Below, piece by piece: positions 8,158-17,787 of a stretch of 64,000 nucleotides of DNA. How positions within the stretch are numbered: the first letter of the stretch is position 1; each line of letters starts with the position of its first letter. Position numbers and translations under genes: made by a program. The notes beneath the pieces were generated by a model that ran no database searches, was not told where the DNA came from, and saw only the letters and a list, made by a program, of their open reading frames with translations. Origin of the DNA: Treponema sp. (GTDB taxonomy: Bacteria; Spirochaetota; Spirochaetia; Treponematales; Treponemataceae); contig JAFZRP010000065.1 of NCBI GenBank assembly GCA_017619795.1, positions 1-64,000 on the forward strand. The letters are read 5' to 3'.

Positions 8158-9315
8158 ATGATAAAGAAATTATTTACTGTTTTTACTGCCAACCTTCTTT
8201 TGTTGGGCTGCCTGTACGGTTACGCACCTGCTAACAAGGATTCAATAGATTTTATTCCTGACACTGAACACGTTAAACCGTTAGGCCGCGCACTTTTTTT
8301 TGATGATATGCTTCTGATGGGCTATTCCTGTACCGGCGCAGAGTTTAAGGTAAAGGCAAAGCATCTGGATATTACGATTGCGGGCGACAATAAAGCAAAT
8401 ATGCCTGTAGATAATGGTTCTGCTGCGCGAATTGTTGTTTTTGTTGATGGTGAACGCAAGCTTGATGAAATGATTTTGTCGTCCTCTCAGACCTTCACCG
8501 TTTTTGACAACACTCAAGCTGAGGAAGCACTTGTGCGCGTGATTAAAGTATCTGAAGCAACAAGCTCGCTGGCAGCAATTTCTAAAATAACAACAGATAA
8601 AGATGGTGTGATTTATCCTGCCGAAGAGCGGAAGCTGAAGCTTGAGTTTATTGGAGATTCGATTACGTGCGGCTATGGAGTAGATGATCTTGACCGGAAC
8701 CATCACTTTAAGACTTCTACAGAAGACAGTTCCAAAACTTATGCCTATAAAACCGCTGCAAATTTAGATGCAGATTATTCTATGGTTAGTATAAGTGGCT
8801 GGGGAATTATTTCCGGTTATTCAGGGGACGGTAAAAAGCAGGCTAATTCTCAGTTGCCACGTTATTACGACAGGCTTGCAGTAAGCTGGTCAACTATAGA
8901 CGGTGTAGATCCGAAGGTTGTCCGCTGGGATTTTAATTCTTTTGTTCCCGATATTGTCGTTGTAAACCTTGGAACAAACGATTCAAGTTATACAAAAAAG
9001 GATACCGCCAAAATTGCAGAATACAAGGATGCGTATGTTGAGTTCCTTAAGGATATTCGTACAAAAAATGAAAAGGCATATATTATTTGTTCACTTGGTA
9101 TGATGGGACAGGATTTGTGTGCCGCGGTGAAGGAGGCTGTAACAGAATATTCCTCCCTTACCGGCGACACAAGGATTTGTGATTTGAAGTTTGCTAATCA
9201 AAGCTTTGCTGACGGAATTGCTGCGGATTGGCATCCTTCGGAAAAAACTCACGAAAAAGCAGCTAATCTCCTAACAGCAAAAATCAAAGAGATAATGGCT
9301 AGCGGCTCATTCTAA
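8158..9315 (+). CDS. carbohydrate esterase family 2 (acetylxylan esterase) lipoprotein
   Basis: The frame is open from 8038, but I start at 8158: this gives a lipoprotein signal (TANLLLLGC, Cys18) and sits behind a full promoter. 385 residues: an N-terminal beta-sandwich (about 50-155), then an SGNH hydrolase domain with the nucleophile Ser168 in FIGDSITCGYG, VVVNLGTNDSS, and the Asp/His pair in ADWHPS near the C-terminus. This two-domain order is typical of CE2 esterases, which remove acetyl groups from xylan or mannan. Probably lipid-anchored. It overlaps the convergent alcohol dehydrogenase gene by 17 bases. Confidence 0.82.
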   Translation: MIKKLFTVFTANLLLLGCLYGYAPANKDSIDFIPDTEHVKPLGRALFFDDMLLMGYSCTGAEFKVKAKHLDITIAGDNKANMPVDNGSAARIVVFVDGERKLDEMILSSSQTFTVFDNTQAEEALVRVIKVSEATSSLAAISKITTDKDGVIYPAEERKLKLEFIGDSITCGYGVDDLDRNHHFKTSTEDSSKTYAYKTAANLDADYSMVSISGWGIISGYSGDGKKQANSQLPRYYDRLAVSWSTIDGVDPKVVRWDFNSFVPDIVVVNLGTNDSSYTKKDTAKIAEYKDAYVEFLKDIRTKNEKAYIICSLGMMGQDLCAAVKEAVTEYSSLTGDTRICDLKFANQSFADGIAADWHPSEKTHEKAANLLTAKIKEIMASGSF

Positions 9316-10477
9316 AGATTTCAAGCATATCTTCTTCGCGAAGGAATCTTGCAGAGCCCTTACCACCGTTTACGCCTACAGCGCATTTGTGAGCCATAAG
9401 CTTAAGGTCTTCGTCTGTTGCCTTTACTCCAAGCTCACGAAGATTTGTAGGCATTTTTATTTCGCGGTAGAAATCTTCCATTGCTTCAATTCCCTTGAGA
9501 GCAATTTCTTCATCTGTACCAACTGCAGGAACACCCATTACATTAATTGCATAGCGCTTAAAGCGTGGCAGACAATTCTTATAAACATAGCGTGCCCAGC
9601 TTCCCCAGATTGCAGCAAGACCAGCTCCGTGAGCAACATCGTAAAGACCACCAAGCTCGTGCTCCAGCTTATGAGTCATCCAGTCGCCGCCATCGTTTCC
9701 GCAGCCTGTAAGTCCGTTATGAGAAAGACTTCCTGCCCACATAACCTCTGCGCGTGCATCATAATTCTTAGGATCCTTTGCCAGAATCTTTGCATTTTCC
9801 TTTACGGTACGCAAAAGTGCTTCTGCCATAGAATCTGTAATTTCCATGTTTCCGCCATTTGTAAAATAGCGTTCCATTGTATGCATCATAATATCTGTAC
9901 AGCCGCATGCAGTTTGATAATCTGGCAGAGTCATTGTAAGCTCCGGATTAAGAATTGCAAATTTTGGACGACCAAAATCACTTGAATAACCGCGCTTAAC
10001 AAGTCCTTCTTCCTTTGTGATTACAGAAGAATCGCTCATTTCGCTGCCGGTTGCCGCAAGAGTTAGAATTACACCAAGCGGCATGCATCCTTTTACCTCG
10101 CGTTTGTAATCATAAAAATTCCAGACATCGCCGTCGTTCATAACACCGTAGCCGATAGCCTTTGCAGAATCTATTGCACTACCGCCGCCAACTGCCAGCA
10201 GGAAATCAATGCCTTCTTTTTTACAAAGCTCAATTCCTTCGTAAACAAGACTTAAATGAGGATTTGGAACAGCGCCACCCAATTTAATATATGGGATTCC
10301 AGCCTTATCCAGCTGATCTGTCACCCGCTGCATAAGCCCCGAACGAATAACGCTGCCTCCACCATAATGAATAAGTACCTTTTTGCCACCAAACTCTTTA
10401 ATGAGTTCTGCTACCTTTTCTTCTGTATTTTTTCCAAACAGAACCTTAGTTGGTGTGTAATACTTAAAATCAAACAT
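9299..10477 (-). CDS. iron-containing alcohol dehydrogenase, BdhA/YqhD type
   Basis: 392 residues, usual length for group III alcohol dehydrogenases. The nucleotide-binding GGGS motif (LAVGGGSAIDSAKA) and the metal-binding segments DIMMHTMERYF, THKLEHELGG and YDVAHGAGLA are intact. The closest remembered relatives are NADPH-dependent butanol/aldehyde dehydrogenases, which reduce aldehydes in fermentation. Cytoplasmic. Start supported by GAGG before the ATG. It lies 21 bp downstream of the large lipoprotein gene on the same strand, so read-through is likely although a functional link is not evident. Confidence 0.9.
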   Translation of the reverse strand: MFDFKYYTPTKVLFGKNTEEKVAELIKEFGGKKVLIHYGGGSVIRSGLMQRVTDQLDKAGIPYIKLGGAVPNPHLSLVYEGIELCKKEGIDFLLAVGGGSAIDSAKAIGYGVMNDGDVWNFYDYKREVKGCMPLGVILTLAATGSEMSDSSVITKEEGLVKRGYSSDFGRPKFAILNPELTMTLPDYQTACGCTDIMMHTMERYFTNGGNMEITDSMAEALLRTVKENAKILAKDPKNYDARAEVMWAGSLSHNGLTGCGNDGGDWMTHKLEHELGGLYDVAHGAGLAAIWGSWARYVYKNCLPRFKRYAINVMGVPAVGTDEEIALKGIEAMEDFYREIKMPTNLRELGVKATDEDLKLMAHKCAVGVNGGKGSARFLREEDMLEIFRMSR

Positions 10478-10498
10478 AAATCCTCTTGTGGAGTATAA

Positions 10499-13400
10499 TT
10501 ATTCAGCAGAAAGCCAAATCTTCTTTACATATACCTTTCCTGCTATTGGCTGCCATGTAGAATCTTGTATATAGAACTGGATTTTTGTAGCTGTATCAAC
10601 GCAGTCTGCATCATCATAAGAGCCTGTAGTAGCATTATATTCCGGATATTTTGCACCGGCAAGACAATCACCAGAAACAGTAGAATATTTATTGTCAAAA
10701 TAAATTGTGTCAGATGCCTGTTTCATTTCGGTGCCATCACCACTCATTAAAATTACCGAAGCCTGATAACCGTCAGTAGATTCCCATTTCAACTCTGCAT
10801 AAAGCTTAGTATATCCAGAACCAGCTGGTACAGGAGAACTCAGTTCTATATAATTGTCATAACCTGCTGCTATATCTATTTCATCACCATCAGTATCTTT
10901 TGACTGATAGAGTACCAAGTCTGCATCATTGCTCCAACCAGCGTAAACAGTTACATCTTCATATTTATCTGATTTGAATAGTTCTGTACAAGCCGTATCT
11001 AAATACCAGCCTATAAAAGTTTTGCCAGTAATTTCAGGCTTTGTTGTAAGTTCTTTACCGCCATTTTCTCGTGTAACAACAAACTTTTCTGTACCAATTT
11101 CCTTATCACCGTCCATCAAGGTTGCGGTATAAGTTGCAGTAATATTTGGTAATAAGAAATCAATATAGTTTACTTCGTCTTCACCATCTTTTATAACACA
11201 AATGGTATTATCCCATTTCTCAGGTGTTACATTGCGTGGGAACGTTACTTTATTGTGATTTATGTCTTCCCAGTTGTTGAATACAGAGATTCCGCCTGTA
11301 TAAGAAGGTGTAGTTGACGGTTCACTAATTGAAGTACCGTAATCAACAACTTTTCCATAACATTCTACAGGAGTTGCAGTTCCTTTTGCATCGACTATAG
11401 TCAATGTAATTTTGTCACCAGGTAAACTGGTTAATTTTGAGTAATTTATATCATCAAAATCACCAAAAATAACATAAGCCTTTGTAACACTGCCGCCCCA
11501 GCTGCCAACTTTTTCTTTTTTGTCGTTCATATGGAAAGTAGTCTGACCGTTATCTGTATAGCCGGCAACCTGTATATATGTCTGAGCAAAAAGTCTGTAT
11601 TTGTAACCGTTCAGATTAAGCTCAAATGAATCGCGAGTTCTCCACTTATCAATTCCGTCATTATCACTGAAAAGTGTTGTCTTGCCCTGATATTCACTTG
11701 TGGTTAAACTATACCAGCTTATCTGTCCCCACATCCATTCACCATATTCATCATCTTTAACTTTATTGATAGTGTATTCTACAGCCCGGTCTGCAATATT
11801 TACATTATCATTCTTTGTAAATACCGGAGTCTTTGTAAACTGAATTACTCTGTCTACAACTTCATTCTTATCATTAACAACATCTGCAAGTTCAACATCA
11901 TACTCATCTTTATTTTCAATCTTGTATTCACCAAGACCGCCCACAGCAGTTACCTTGAAGTCGGCCTTATATAGAGTATGATCTGTCTGGGTAACACTTG
12001 TTTCAAACTCGTATTGTTTACCAGCTGTTACGAATGGATATACAACAGTACAAGCGTTCCAGTCATCTTTTTTAGTCCATTCTCTTACCGCTGTAATACC
12101 AGAACTCTTTTCTGTGATATTGAATGTAATTGTTGTTCCCTTAAGAACAGTTGTCTTAAATTCAATACCACGGTCTGTAGCATTTGCTGTAATATAAGAA
12201 ATATCTGATGAACTATTGCTTATATAATTCTGAATTTCATTACCACAGATGAATTCTCGATCACCAAACATCATCTGATATCTGTAACCATTATATGAGA
12301 ACCAGCAGTATGGATGGAAAACAAATTCTTTGCCGTAAAGCTTGAATTGTTTCAAAATGCTGCTCAAATCTACATCTACAATACCATTAGGAACATCCTG
12401 TATGTCATATACACCATCAAGATAATCACTCATTTGAGCCGCCCAAACCTGGAACTCATACTTCCTTGATTCATAAAGCTTGTCTTCAAGTGTTGGAACA
12501 TTTTCACCATGAACAATTCCATCATCATTAATAGTAAATGCAGGTCTGCCACCATTTATATATTTTTCACCCAAACCAGTTGTTGGAGTTATAGAAAGTT
12601 CATCTGTATTGCTTCCATTTACAGCAATCCAAACTTCATATTCTGTTCCTGCTTCAACAAATGGGAAGTTATATTTGTAGTCGTATGATGCAACATCGTC
12701 ATACTGGAACCAGTTCTGGTATCTTTCTCCAGTTTCTGTATTTCTAATCCAGAATTCAAAATTAGGCTTAAGAGTTTTTGCAGCTGCTATAGCTTCTTCA
12801 GAAATAGCAAATGTGAAACCTTTGTTTTTTGTTCCGTCTTCAGGAACTATACTATATTGTGTTGAAGAAGTTTTTCTCCACTTAGGATAAAGTACAAGCT
12901 CCTGCAAAGCTTCTATATCTGAATCATTTGCAACAACAGGTGTCTTTTCAATTTTTGTACCGGCACTAAAATCAGAAGTTGTATACCAGCCGCCAAATGT
13001 ATAACCACTGCGTGATACTGTCGGTAAAGTAATACTACTCTTTGGAGAGAATGATTTAGGAGCTGAATCAGGGAGTGTATATTCTGAATCACTGCCTGCG
13101 TAATAAATTGGAACCTGCATATTAAGCTGGCTGAAGGTTACTTTTGTTGAACCAGAAGTTGTACAGTCAGAAGCAACTACAAAGAATACCGGAATCTTTG
13201 TTGGACTTGCAAAAGTGTGATTTGGAGATTGATAAACAAACTTTACGTTCATTTTGTAGTTACCGGCAGGAACTTCGCCAGAAAGAGTAACTGAATCCGA
13301 AGTTTTTGTAATGTTTGGATTATACTCAAGAGTTTCGTTTGTTTTTGGGTCCAGAATAAAGGCAGAAATCTTCCAGAAATCGCTCTTAGGGAAATCTAAG

Positions 13401-13867
13401 GTTATGCTGTAATAACCGTCAAGCTCACAATCCTCTACCTGATTAAGATTAAAAGTAAGAGTTTCAGTGTTGTCTTTTAAATCTTTTCTTACTGATCCGG
13501 AAAGAACAGGAGTAATATACTCAGTATTAGAACCAGCCTTCTGAGTAACCTTGTTTGCAGTAAGCGTAAAAGACCAGACTCCTGTTCTGAGAATAAACTC
13601 TGAGCCTGTCATGGATTTGTAATTGCCCCATTCTTTTATAACCTTCTGAGGCTCGCTACCATAACTACCGCTCAAAACAAAAGAATAATCTTCGTAAGCA
13701 CTTGTATCAGGAACAAAAGCTTCCCTTCCAAAGCTGACATTCGGAATGCTTACTGTTACAAAACCTTCCGATTCTTCAGCTTTCTCAATTAAATCTGCGC
13801 TGTTTTTACAAGAAAACAATCCTGCTAACAAAAATAAAAATGCTGTAATTCTTACTAATTTTTTCAT
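10499..13867 (-). CDS. large surface lipoprotein with InlB-type repeats
   Basis: 1,122 residues. A lipobox ends the signal (LAGLFSCKNS). Two Listeria-Bacteroides (InlB B) repeats are visible: GYTFGGWYTTSDF ending in YPKW, and KTFIGWYLDTACTELF ending in YAGW. The middle holds beta-rich segments, including paired stretches built around YKYNFPFVEAGTEYEVWIAV and CTVVYPFVTAGKQYEFETSV, which look like internal duplication. The last 140 residues resemble a carbohydrate-binding jelly roll. Probably an exposed adhesin or glycan binder. Second gene of a pair with the lipoprotein at 13886, 18 bp apart. Confidence 0.75.
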   Translation of the reverse strand: MKKLVRITAFLFLLAGLFSCKNSADLIEKAEESEGFVTVSIPNVSFGREAFVPDTSAYEDYSFVLSGSYGSEPQKVIKEWGNYKSMTGSEFILRTGVWSFTLTANKVTQKAGSNTEYITPVLSGSVRKDLKDNTETLTFNLNQVEDCELDGYYSITLDFPKSDFWKISAFILDPKTNETLEYNPNITKTSDSVTLSGEVPAGNYKMNVKFVYQSPNHTFASPTKIPVFFVVASDCTTSGSTKVTFSQLNMQVPIYYAGSDSEYTLPDSAPKSFSPKSSITLPTVSRSGYTFGGWYTTSDFSAGTKIEKTPVVANDSDIEALQELVLYPKWRKTSSTQYSIVPEDGTKNKGFTFAISEEAIAAAKTLKPNFEFWIRNTETGERYQNWFQYDDVASYDYKYNFPFVEAGTEYEVWIAVNGSNTDELSITPTTGLGEKYINGGRPAFTINDDGIVHGENVPTLEDKLYESRKYEFQVWAAQMSDYLDGVYDIQDVPNGIVDVDLSSILKQFKLYGKEFVFHPYCWFSYNGYRYQMMFGDREFICGNEIQNYISNSSSDISYITANATDRGIEFKTTVLKGTTITFNITEKSSGITAVREWTKKDDWNACTVVYPFVTAGKQYEFETSVTQTDHTLYKADFKVTAVGGLGEYKIENKDEYDVELADVVNDKNEVVDRVIQFTKTPVFTKNDNVNIADRAVEYTINKVKDDEYGEWMWGQISWYSLTTSEYQGKTTLFSDNDGIDKWRTRDSFELNLNGYKYRLFAQTYIQVAGYTDNGQTTFHMNDKKEKVGSWGGSVTKAYVIFGDFDDINYSKLTSLPGDKITLTIVDAKGTATPVECYGKVVDYGTSISEPSTTPSYTGGISVFNNWEDINHNKVTFPRNVTPEKWDNTICVIKDGEDEVNYIDFLLPNITATYTATLMDGDKEIGTEKFVVTRENGGKELTTKPEITGKTFIGWYLDTACTELFKSDKYEDVTVYAGWSNDADLVLYQSKDTDGDEIDIAAGYDNYIELSSPVPAGSGYTKLYAELKWESTDGYQASVILMSGDGTEMKQASDTIYFDNKYSTVSGDCLAGAKYPEYNATTGSYDDADCVDTATKIQFYIQDSTWQPIAGKVYVKKIWLSAE

Positions 13868-13885
13868 TTGTTCTTCTCCATCAAT

Positions 13886-15721
13886 TTACTTTGATATATA
13901 TAATGTGTCACTTGCATAGACACCGTTCTTTGTCTTTATAAATACAGAAAGCGCATATGTTCCGCTTCCAAGACTTTCTTTCTTTGCTGTTGTAAGCTCA
14001 TAGCTGGCTTTTGTAGAAACCGTTTCGTCATCCAAAGACCAGATACAGAAGTCTATATTACTTATTTCTTTACCGTCTCCGTCTTTAATTGTGTACAAAA
14101 CACCGGAATCTGTCGTAGTTTCAGAAATCTTAACGATGCCAGCAGTATATTCAGGAAGTTTTACACTGATTGTATGCCCCTCCTGAACATCCTGAACTAA
14201 TGCTCCGTTTGCATTTGAAACTTTGATATAAGCAACAGCTGCATACATTTTTCCATCAGAATCAAAAGCTGTAAGACTCAAGGAATATATACCGTTTGCA
14301 AGCTTAGCAGCCTCTTCTTTTGTGAAAGCATATGAATTGCCAGAAGAAACCTTCTTTTCTGAAGTTACATCAGAAATTACCCAGCTATAGGAAGTAAGTC
14401 TTATTCCCCTTGATGTAAGCTTTTGAGCATCACAGGTAAAGGTAATACCGTTTTCTGTCTGCTCGCCTTCTTTTATTTCAAGCTCACCTGTCAGATAACC
14501 AGGGAAGAATACTTCAATATCTAAGCCTTCTTTTACATTTTCAACAGGCTTTTTATTTGAATTGCTTACTGTAACAGATGCTGTTGCCGCATACATTCTG
14601 CCATTCTCATCATAAGCAACAATACTCAATGAATAAACACCGTTTTCATAATCTTCCAAAGCCTTATTTGTAAGTACAAAGGTGTTTTCTGTAGAAACAG
14701 ATTTTTCTTCGCCTGCCAGTGACAAAACCCAGCTATAAGAAGCAAGCTTAATATTCTTATTAGTAAGCTCGTCTTCTACACAGGTAAACTTATAGCCACC
14801 GTCTACATCAGCTTTAGAAATTGAAACATTATCTTTTGTATATTCTGGTAAAACTACAGAAATTGTTACAGGATTTACAACTGTGAAAACAGGCTCAAAG
14901 TTGAAATCGATTGACATTTCATTAAAGGACATTGAATCATTTAAATCTTCTGAGCTATAGTACAGGCAGAATAACAGATCATCCTTGCTTTTTGTTTCCA
15001 TTTCTGCAATCAAATCAAAGGATATCTCAACATCCTCGCCAGCCTTAAACTCAACCTGTTTAGATTCAACAGCTATCTCGCTTGCATAGCCATAATTATC
15101 TTTTCCAAAGGCACCATAGAAAAGACCTTTAAAATCTGTGTTTGCTTTACCTTTTAAAGTAACAGTTGCACAGTCGCCTTTCTTAATTACCTTGTCAAAG
15201 CCTTCGCAATAATCAAAAACTTTTCCATCCCAAATGTATTTTTGAGATAAATGATCCCAGTTATAGGCGCCCTTAGGTCCCTTATCAAAATCTGCATGGA
15301 TTATTCTTTTCATTATCAAGGATACAGTGGTAATCGTTTGGGCTTTTACCATAATATCAACTGTACCTTTGTAAAGAGGATATTTTTTATCTTTATCATC
15401 TGTATCAAAAGCAACTACATCAAGTACATAATTTCCAGCTTCAAGATATAGTTCTACTTTTGTACCACCATCTGCTTCTTTTTCCTCAATAACCTCTTCA
15501 CCATCTTTTATAGTGATATTGTATATAAGAAAACTTGGCTTTGCCCTCAGCTTTTGTTCAGCCACCCCTACACTTCTTTCCAACGCTTCAGACCCAGATC
15601 CCGGCAACTGTATGTACACAACGCCTTTACGAGAGTCTTTTTGCAATTGAGAAAGGAATGAACAGGAAAAGAACAAAGAACTAATGAAAATAAATAGAAT
15701 TATCTTCAATTTACTTTTCAT
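13886..15721 (-). CDS. surface lipoprotein with repeated Ig-like units
   Basis: 611 residues. The signal peptide ends in a lipobox (SSLFFSCSF). After an N-terminal region there are three related units of about 100 residues from about 285, each starting with a short VLPEY/FFPGY-like strand, continuing through SYSWV (or CIWSLDD), and closing with GxYSLS(I/L)xAxD or the variant GTYALSVFIK; this pattern suggests Ig-like domains. No enzyme motif is seen. First gene behind a good promoter at 15781-15809, with AGGAG before the ATG, and likely co-transcribed with the next lipoprotein. Confidence 0.72.
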   Translation of the reverse strand: MKSKLKIILFIFISSLFFSCSFLSQLQKDSRKGVVYIQLPGSGSEALERSVGVAEQKLRAKPSFLIYNITIKDGEEVIEEKEADGGTKVELYLEAGNYVLDVVAFDTDDKDKKYPLYKGTVDIMVKAQTITTVSLIMKRIIHADFDKGPKGAYNWDHLSQKYIWDGKVFDYCEGFDKVIKKGDCATVTLKGKANTDFKGLFYGAFGKDNYGYASEIAVESKQVEFKAGEDVEISFDLIAEMETKSKDDLLFCLYYSSEDLNDSMSFNEMSIDFNFEPVFTVVNPVTISVVLPEYTKDNVSISKADVDGGYKFTCVEDELTNKNIKLASYSWVLSLAGEEKSVSTENTFVLTNKALEDYENGVYSLSIVAYDENGRMYAATASVTVSNSNKKPVENVKEGLDIEVFFPGYLTGELEIKEGEQTENGITFTCDAQKLTSRGIRLTSYSWVISDVTSEKKVSSGNSYAFTKEEAAKLANGIYSLSLTAFDSDGKMYAAVAYIKVSNANGALVQDVQEGHTISVKLPEYTAGIVKISETTTDSGVLYTIKDGDGKEISNIDFCIWSLDDETVSTKASYELTTAKKESLGSGTYALSVFIKTKNGVYASDTLYISK

Positions 15722-15780
15722 GACAATCTCCTATTTTGTGAATCACAATTCCGAGTATTCCCTTTTTATGCTAATATTTA

Positions 15781-15809
15781 ATTGTAAAACAGAAATAAGC
15801 AATAGTCAA
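15781..15809 (-). promoter_or_regulatory. sigma70-type promoter of the lipoprotein operon
   Basis: On the minus strand: TTGACT (15809-15804), 17-nt spacer, TACAAT (15786-15781), about 60 bases before the start codon at 15721. Both hexamers match consensus at five of six positions. Confidence 0.65.
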
Positions 15810-15857
15810 AATAAATGTATCTTGCGAGTTTTTTGAGTTTTTCCGACTTTTCAACGT

Positions 15858-17642
15858 TTATTTTGCCTTATAAGCATCGTTGTGTACGCCGCCAATGGCT
15901 CTACCGCTCGGTTCATCCATGTTTTTCCAGGCAGCATCCCATTCCAAGGCTTTTGCTGTACTGCAGGCAACTCCAGCTTCGTGTGGAACACAGCGGGCAG
16001 CACTGTCGCTTGGGAAAAGACGGCTGTAGATTTCGCGATAGTAATATTCCTCTTTTGTTTTTGGAGGATTTACAGGGAAGCGGTTTTCACGGCGAGCAAA
16101 CTCTGCATCACTTACTTTTTCTTCAGTCATTTTCTTAAGAGTATCTATCCAGCTGTAGCCTACACCATCACTGAACTGCTCTTTCTGTCTCCAGCAAATG
16201 CTTTCCGGAAGAAGATCCTCAAAAGCTTTACGCAGAATCCATTTTTCCATGCGCTGTTTGCCGTCCGGAAGCTTAATGTTCATTTTGTCGTTAGGGTTCA
16301 AGCCCATAGCAATATCTATAAAATCCTTATCAAGGAACGGAACACGGCCTTCTACACCCCACGCCATAAGCGATTTATTTGCGCGCAGACAGTCATAAAG
16401 ATGAAGCTTGCTCATTTTTCTTACAAGTTCCTCATGGAACTCCTGCGCATTCGGTGCCTTGTGGAAATACAGATAACCGCCGAAAAGCTCATCACTGCCT
16501 TCTCCACTCAAAACCATCTTAATTCCCATAGATTTAATTACACGTGCCAAAAGATACATTGGTGTACTTGCGCGGACCGTAGTGATATCGTACGTTTCAA
16601 TATGATAAATAACGTCCGGAAGTGCATCCAAAGCTTCCTGAATTGTAAAATGTACCTCGTGATGAACTGTACCAATATAATCAGCTGCTTTTTTAGCGGC
16701 GATGAGGTCTGGAGAACCTTCCAATCCGACTGCAAAGCTATGGAGCTGTGGCCACCACGCACTTTCCTTACTGTCTGTTTCGACTCGTTTTTTAGAATAT
16801 TTCTGTGTAACAGCCGCAATAATTGAACTATCCAGACCACCGCTCAAAAGAACACCGTAAGGAACATCGCTCATAAGCTGAGCCTTTACAGCTGCTTCCA
16901 GTCCGTTGCGAACCTTTTCTATTACACTCGGATTAATAATTTCACCCTTTTCGTCTGTTGCACGAGGAGCTGTCTTTACTGCATCATAAGCTTCCCAAGG
17001 ACGTTTGTACCAGCGGACAGGTTTTTCATCGCCGGAATAGAAATAACAGCCGTTCGGAAACTCTTCTATTGTCTGGCAGTCGCCTTCAAGAGCCTTAAGC
17101 TCGCTTGCAACATAAAAACGACCAGCTTTATCCCAGCCCTGATACAGTGGAATTACTCCAATTTCATCGCGGGCAATAAGATAACAGTCGCGTTCACTAT
17201 CATAAAGTGCAAAAGCAAAGATACCGGAAAGCTCCTCTATCATTGCAGTAAAATCAGCACTCTTTCCGTCTGCAGAAAGTGTGTCGCGGTATTTTTTATA
17301 TAGAGGGATGATGACCTCACAGTCACTACCAGTACGGAACTTGTATTTTCCTTCAAACTGAGCTCTGATTTCCTTGTGATTGTAGATTTCGCCGTTTGCT
17401 GCCAGAATGATTTTTTCATCATCACTTACGAGCGGCTGCTTACCACTAAGCGGATCGACAATAGAAAGTCGTTCATGGCTCAGAATAGCATTATTACCCG
17501 TATAAACACCGCTCCAATCCGGTCCACGGTGCCTGATTTTCTTGCTCATCTCCAGCACCTGTGCCCTCAATTCTTCCTTCAATCCCTCAGCAATCGGTGC
17601 ACTACCACTATTCAAGTCAAAACAACCCACGAAACCACACAT
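15858..17642 (-). CDS. asnB: asparagine synthetase B, glutamine-hydrolysing
   Basis: 594 residues. It starts MCGFVGCFD, so Cys2 becomes the N-terminal nucleophile of the class II glutaminase domain; the glutamine-site segments GPDWSG, LSHERLSIVD and ANGEIYN follow. The synthetase domain carries the pyrophosphate-binding loop LLSGGLDSSIIAA and SGEGSDELFGGY. The enzyme converts Asp, Gln and ATP to Asn, Glu, AMP and PPi. Start confirmed by Cys2 and AGGAGG five bases upstream. The only promoter I see lies beyond a strong hairpin abutting the ribosome-binding site. Confidence 0.96.
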   Translation of the reverse strand: MCGFVGCFDLNSGSAPIAEGLKEELRAQVLEMSKKIRHRGPDWSGVYTGNNAILSHERLSIVDPLSGKQPLVSDDEKIILAANGEIYNHKEIRAQFEGKYKFRTGSDCEVIIPLYKKYRDTLSADGKSADFTAMIEELSGIFAFALYDSERDCYLIARDEIGVIPLYQGWDKAGRFYVASELKALEGDCQTIEEFPNGCYFYSGDEKPVRWYKRPWEAYDAVKTAPRATDEKGEIINPSVIEKVRNGLEAAVKAQLMSDVPYGVLLSGGLDSSIIAAVTQKYSKKRVETDSKESAWWPQLHSFAVGLEGSPDLIAAKKAADYIGTVHHEVHFTIQEALDALPDVIYHIETYDITTVRASTPMYLLARVIKSMGIKMVLSGEGSDELFGGYLYFHKAPNAQEFHEELVRKMSKLHLYDCLRANKSLMAWGVEGRVPFLDKDFIDIAMGLNPNDKMNIKLPDGKQRMEKWILRKAFEDLLPESICWRQKEQFSDGVGYSWIDTLKKMTEEKVSDAEFARRENRFPVNPPKTKEEYYYREIYSRLFPSDSAARCVPHEAGVACSTAKALEWDAAWKNMDEPSGRAIGGVHNDAYKAK

Positions 17643-17656
17643 ACAAACCTCCTGAC

Positions 17657-17725
17657 AAAAAAAGAGGTCGTAGACATCATCCCTGTGCGGAATCCCGCAC
17701 CAAGAATAGTATCTACGACCTCTTT
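17657..17725 (-). promoter_or_regulatory. terminator-like leader hairpin (candidate attenuator) of asnB
   Basis: A perfect 14-bp outer stem (17661-17674 with 17712-17725) encloses a 6-bp inner hairpin (GTGCGG/CCGCAC, 17685-17690 with 17695-17700). On the minus strand the stem ends in a seven-T run, three bases from the AGGAGG of asnB (17653-17648). It has the form of an intrinsic terminator, and transcription into asnB must cross it. A simple terminator for the gene at 17788 is the alternative. Confidence 0.65.
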
Positions 17726-17738
17726 GCCGTACAATTCA

Positions 17739-17767
17739 GTTTTACCGATTACAACTGCTTTTGTCAA
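17739..17767 (-). promoter_or_regulatory. promoter upstream of the asnB leader hairpin
   Basis: On the minus strand: consensus TTGACA (17767-17762), 17-nt spacer, TAAAAC (17744-17739, four of six matches). A start near 17732 would give a leader of about 90 nt, nearly all of it hairpin. Confidence 0.55.
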
Positions 17768-17787
17768 TATCTGATTTTATCAATATC

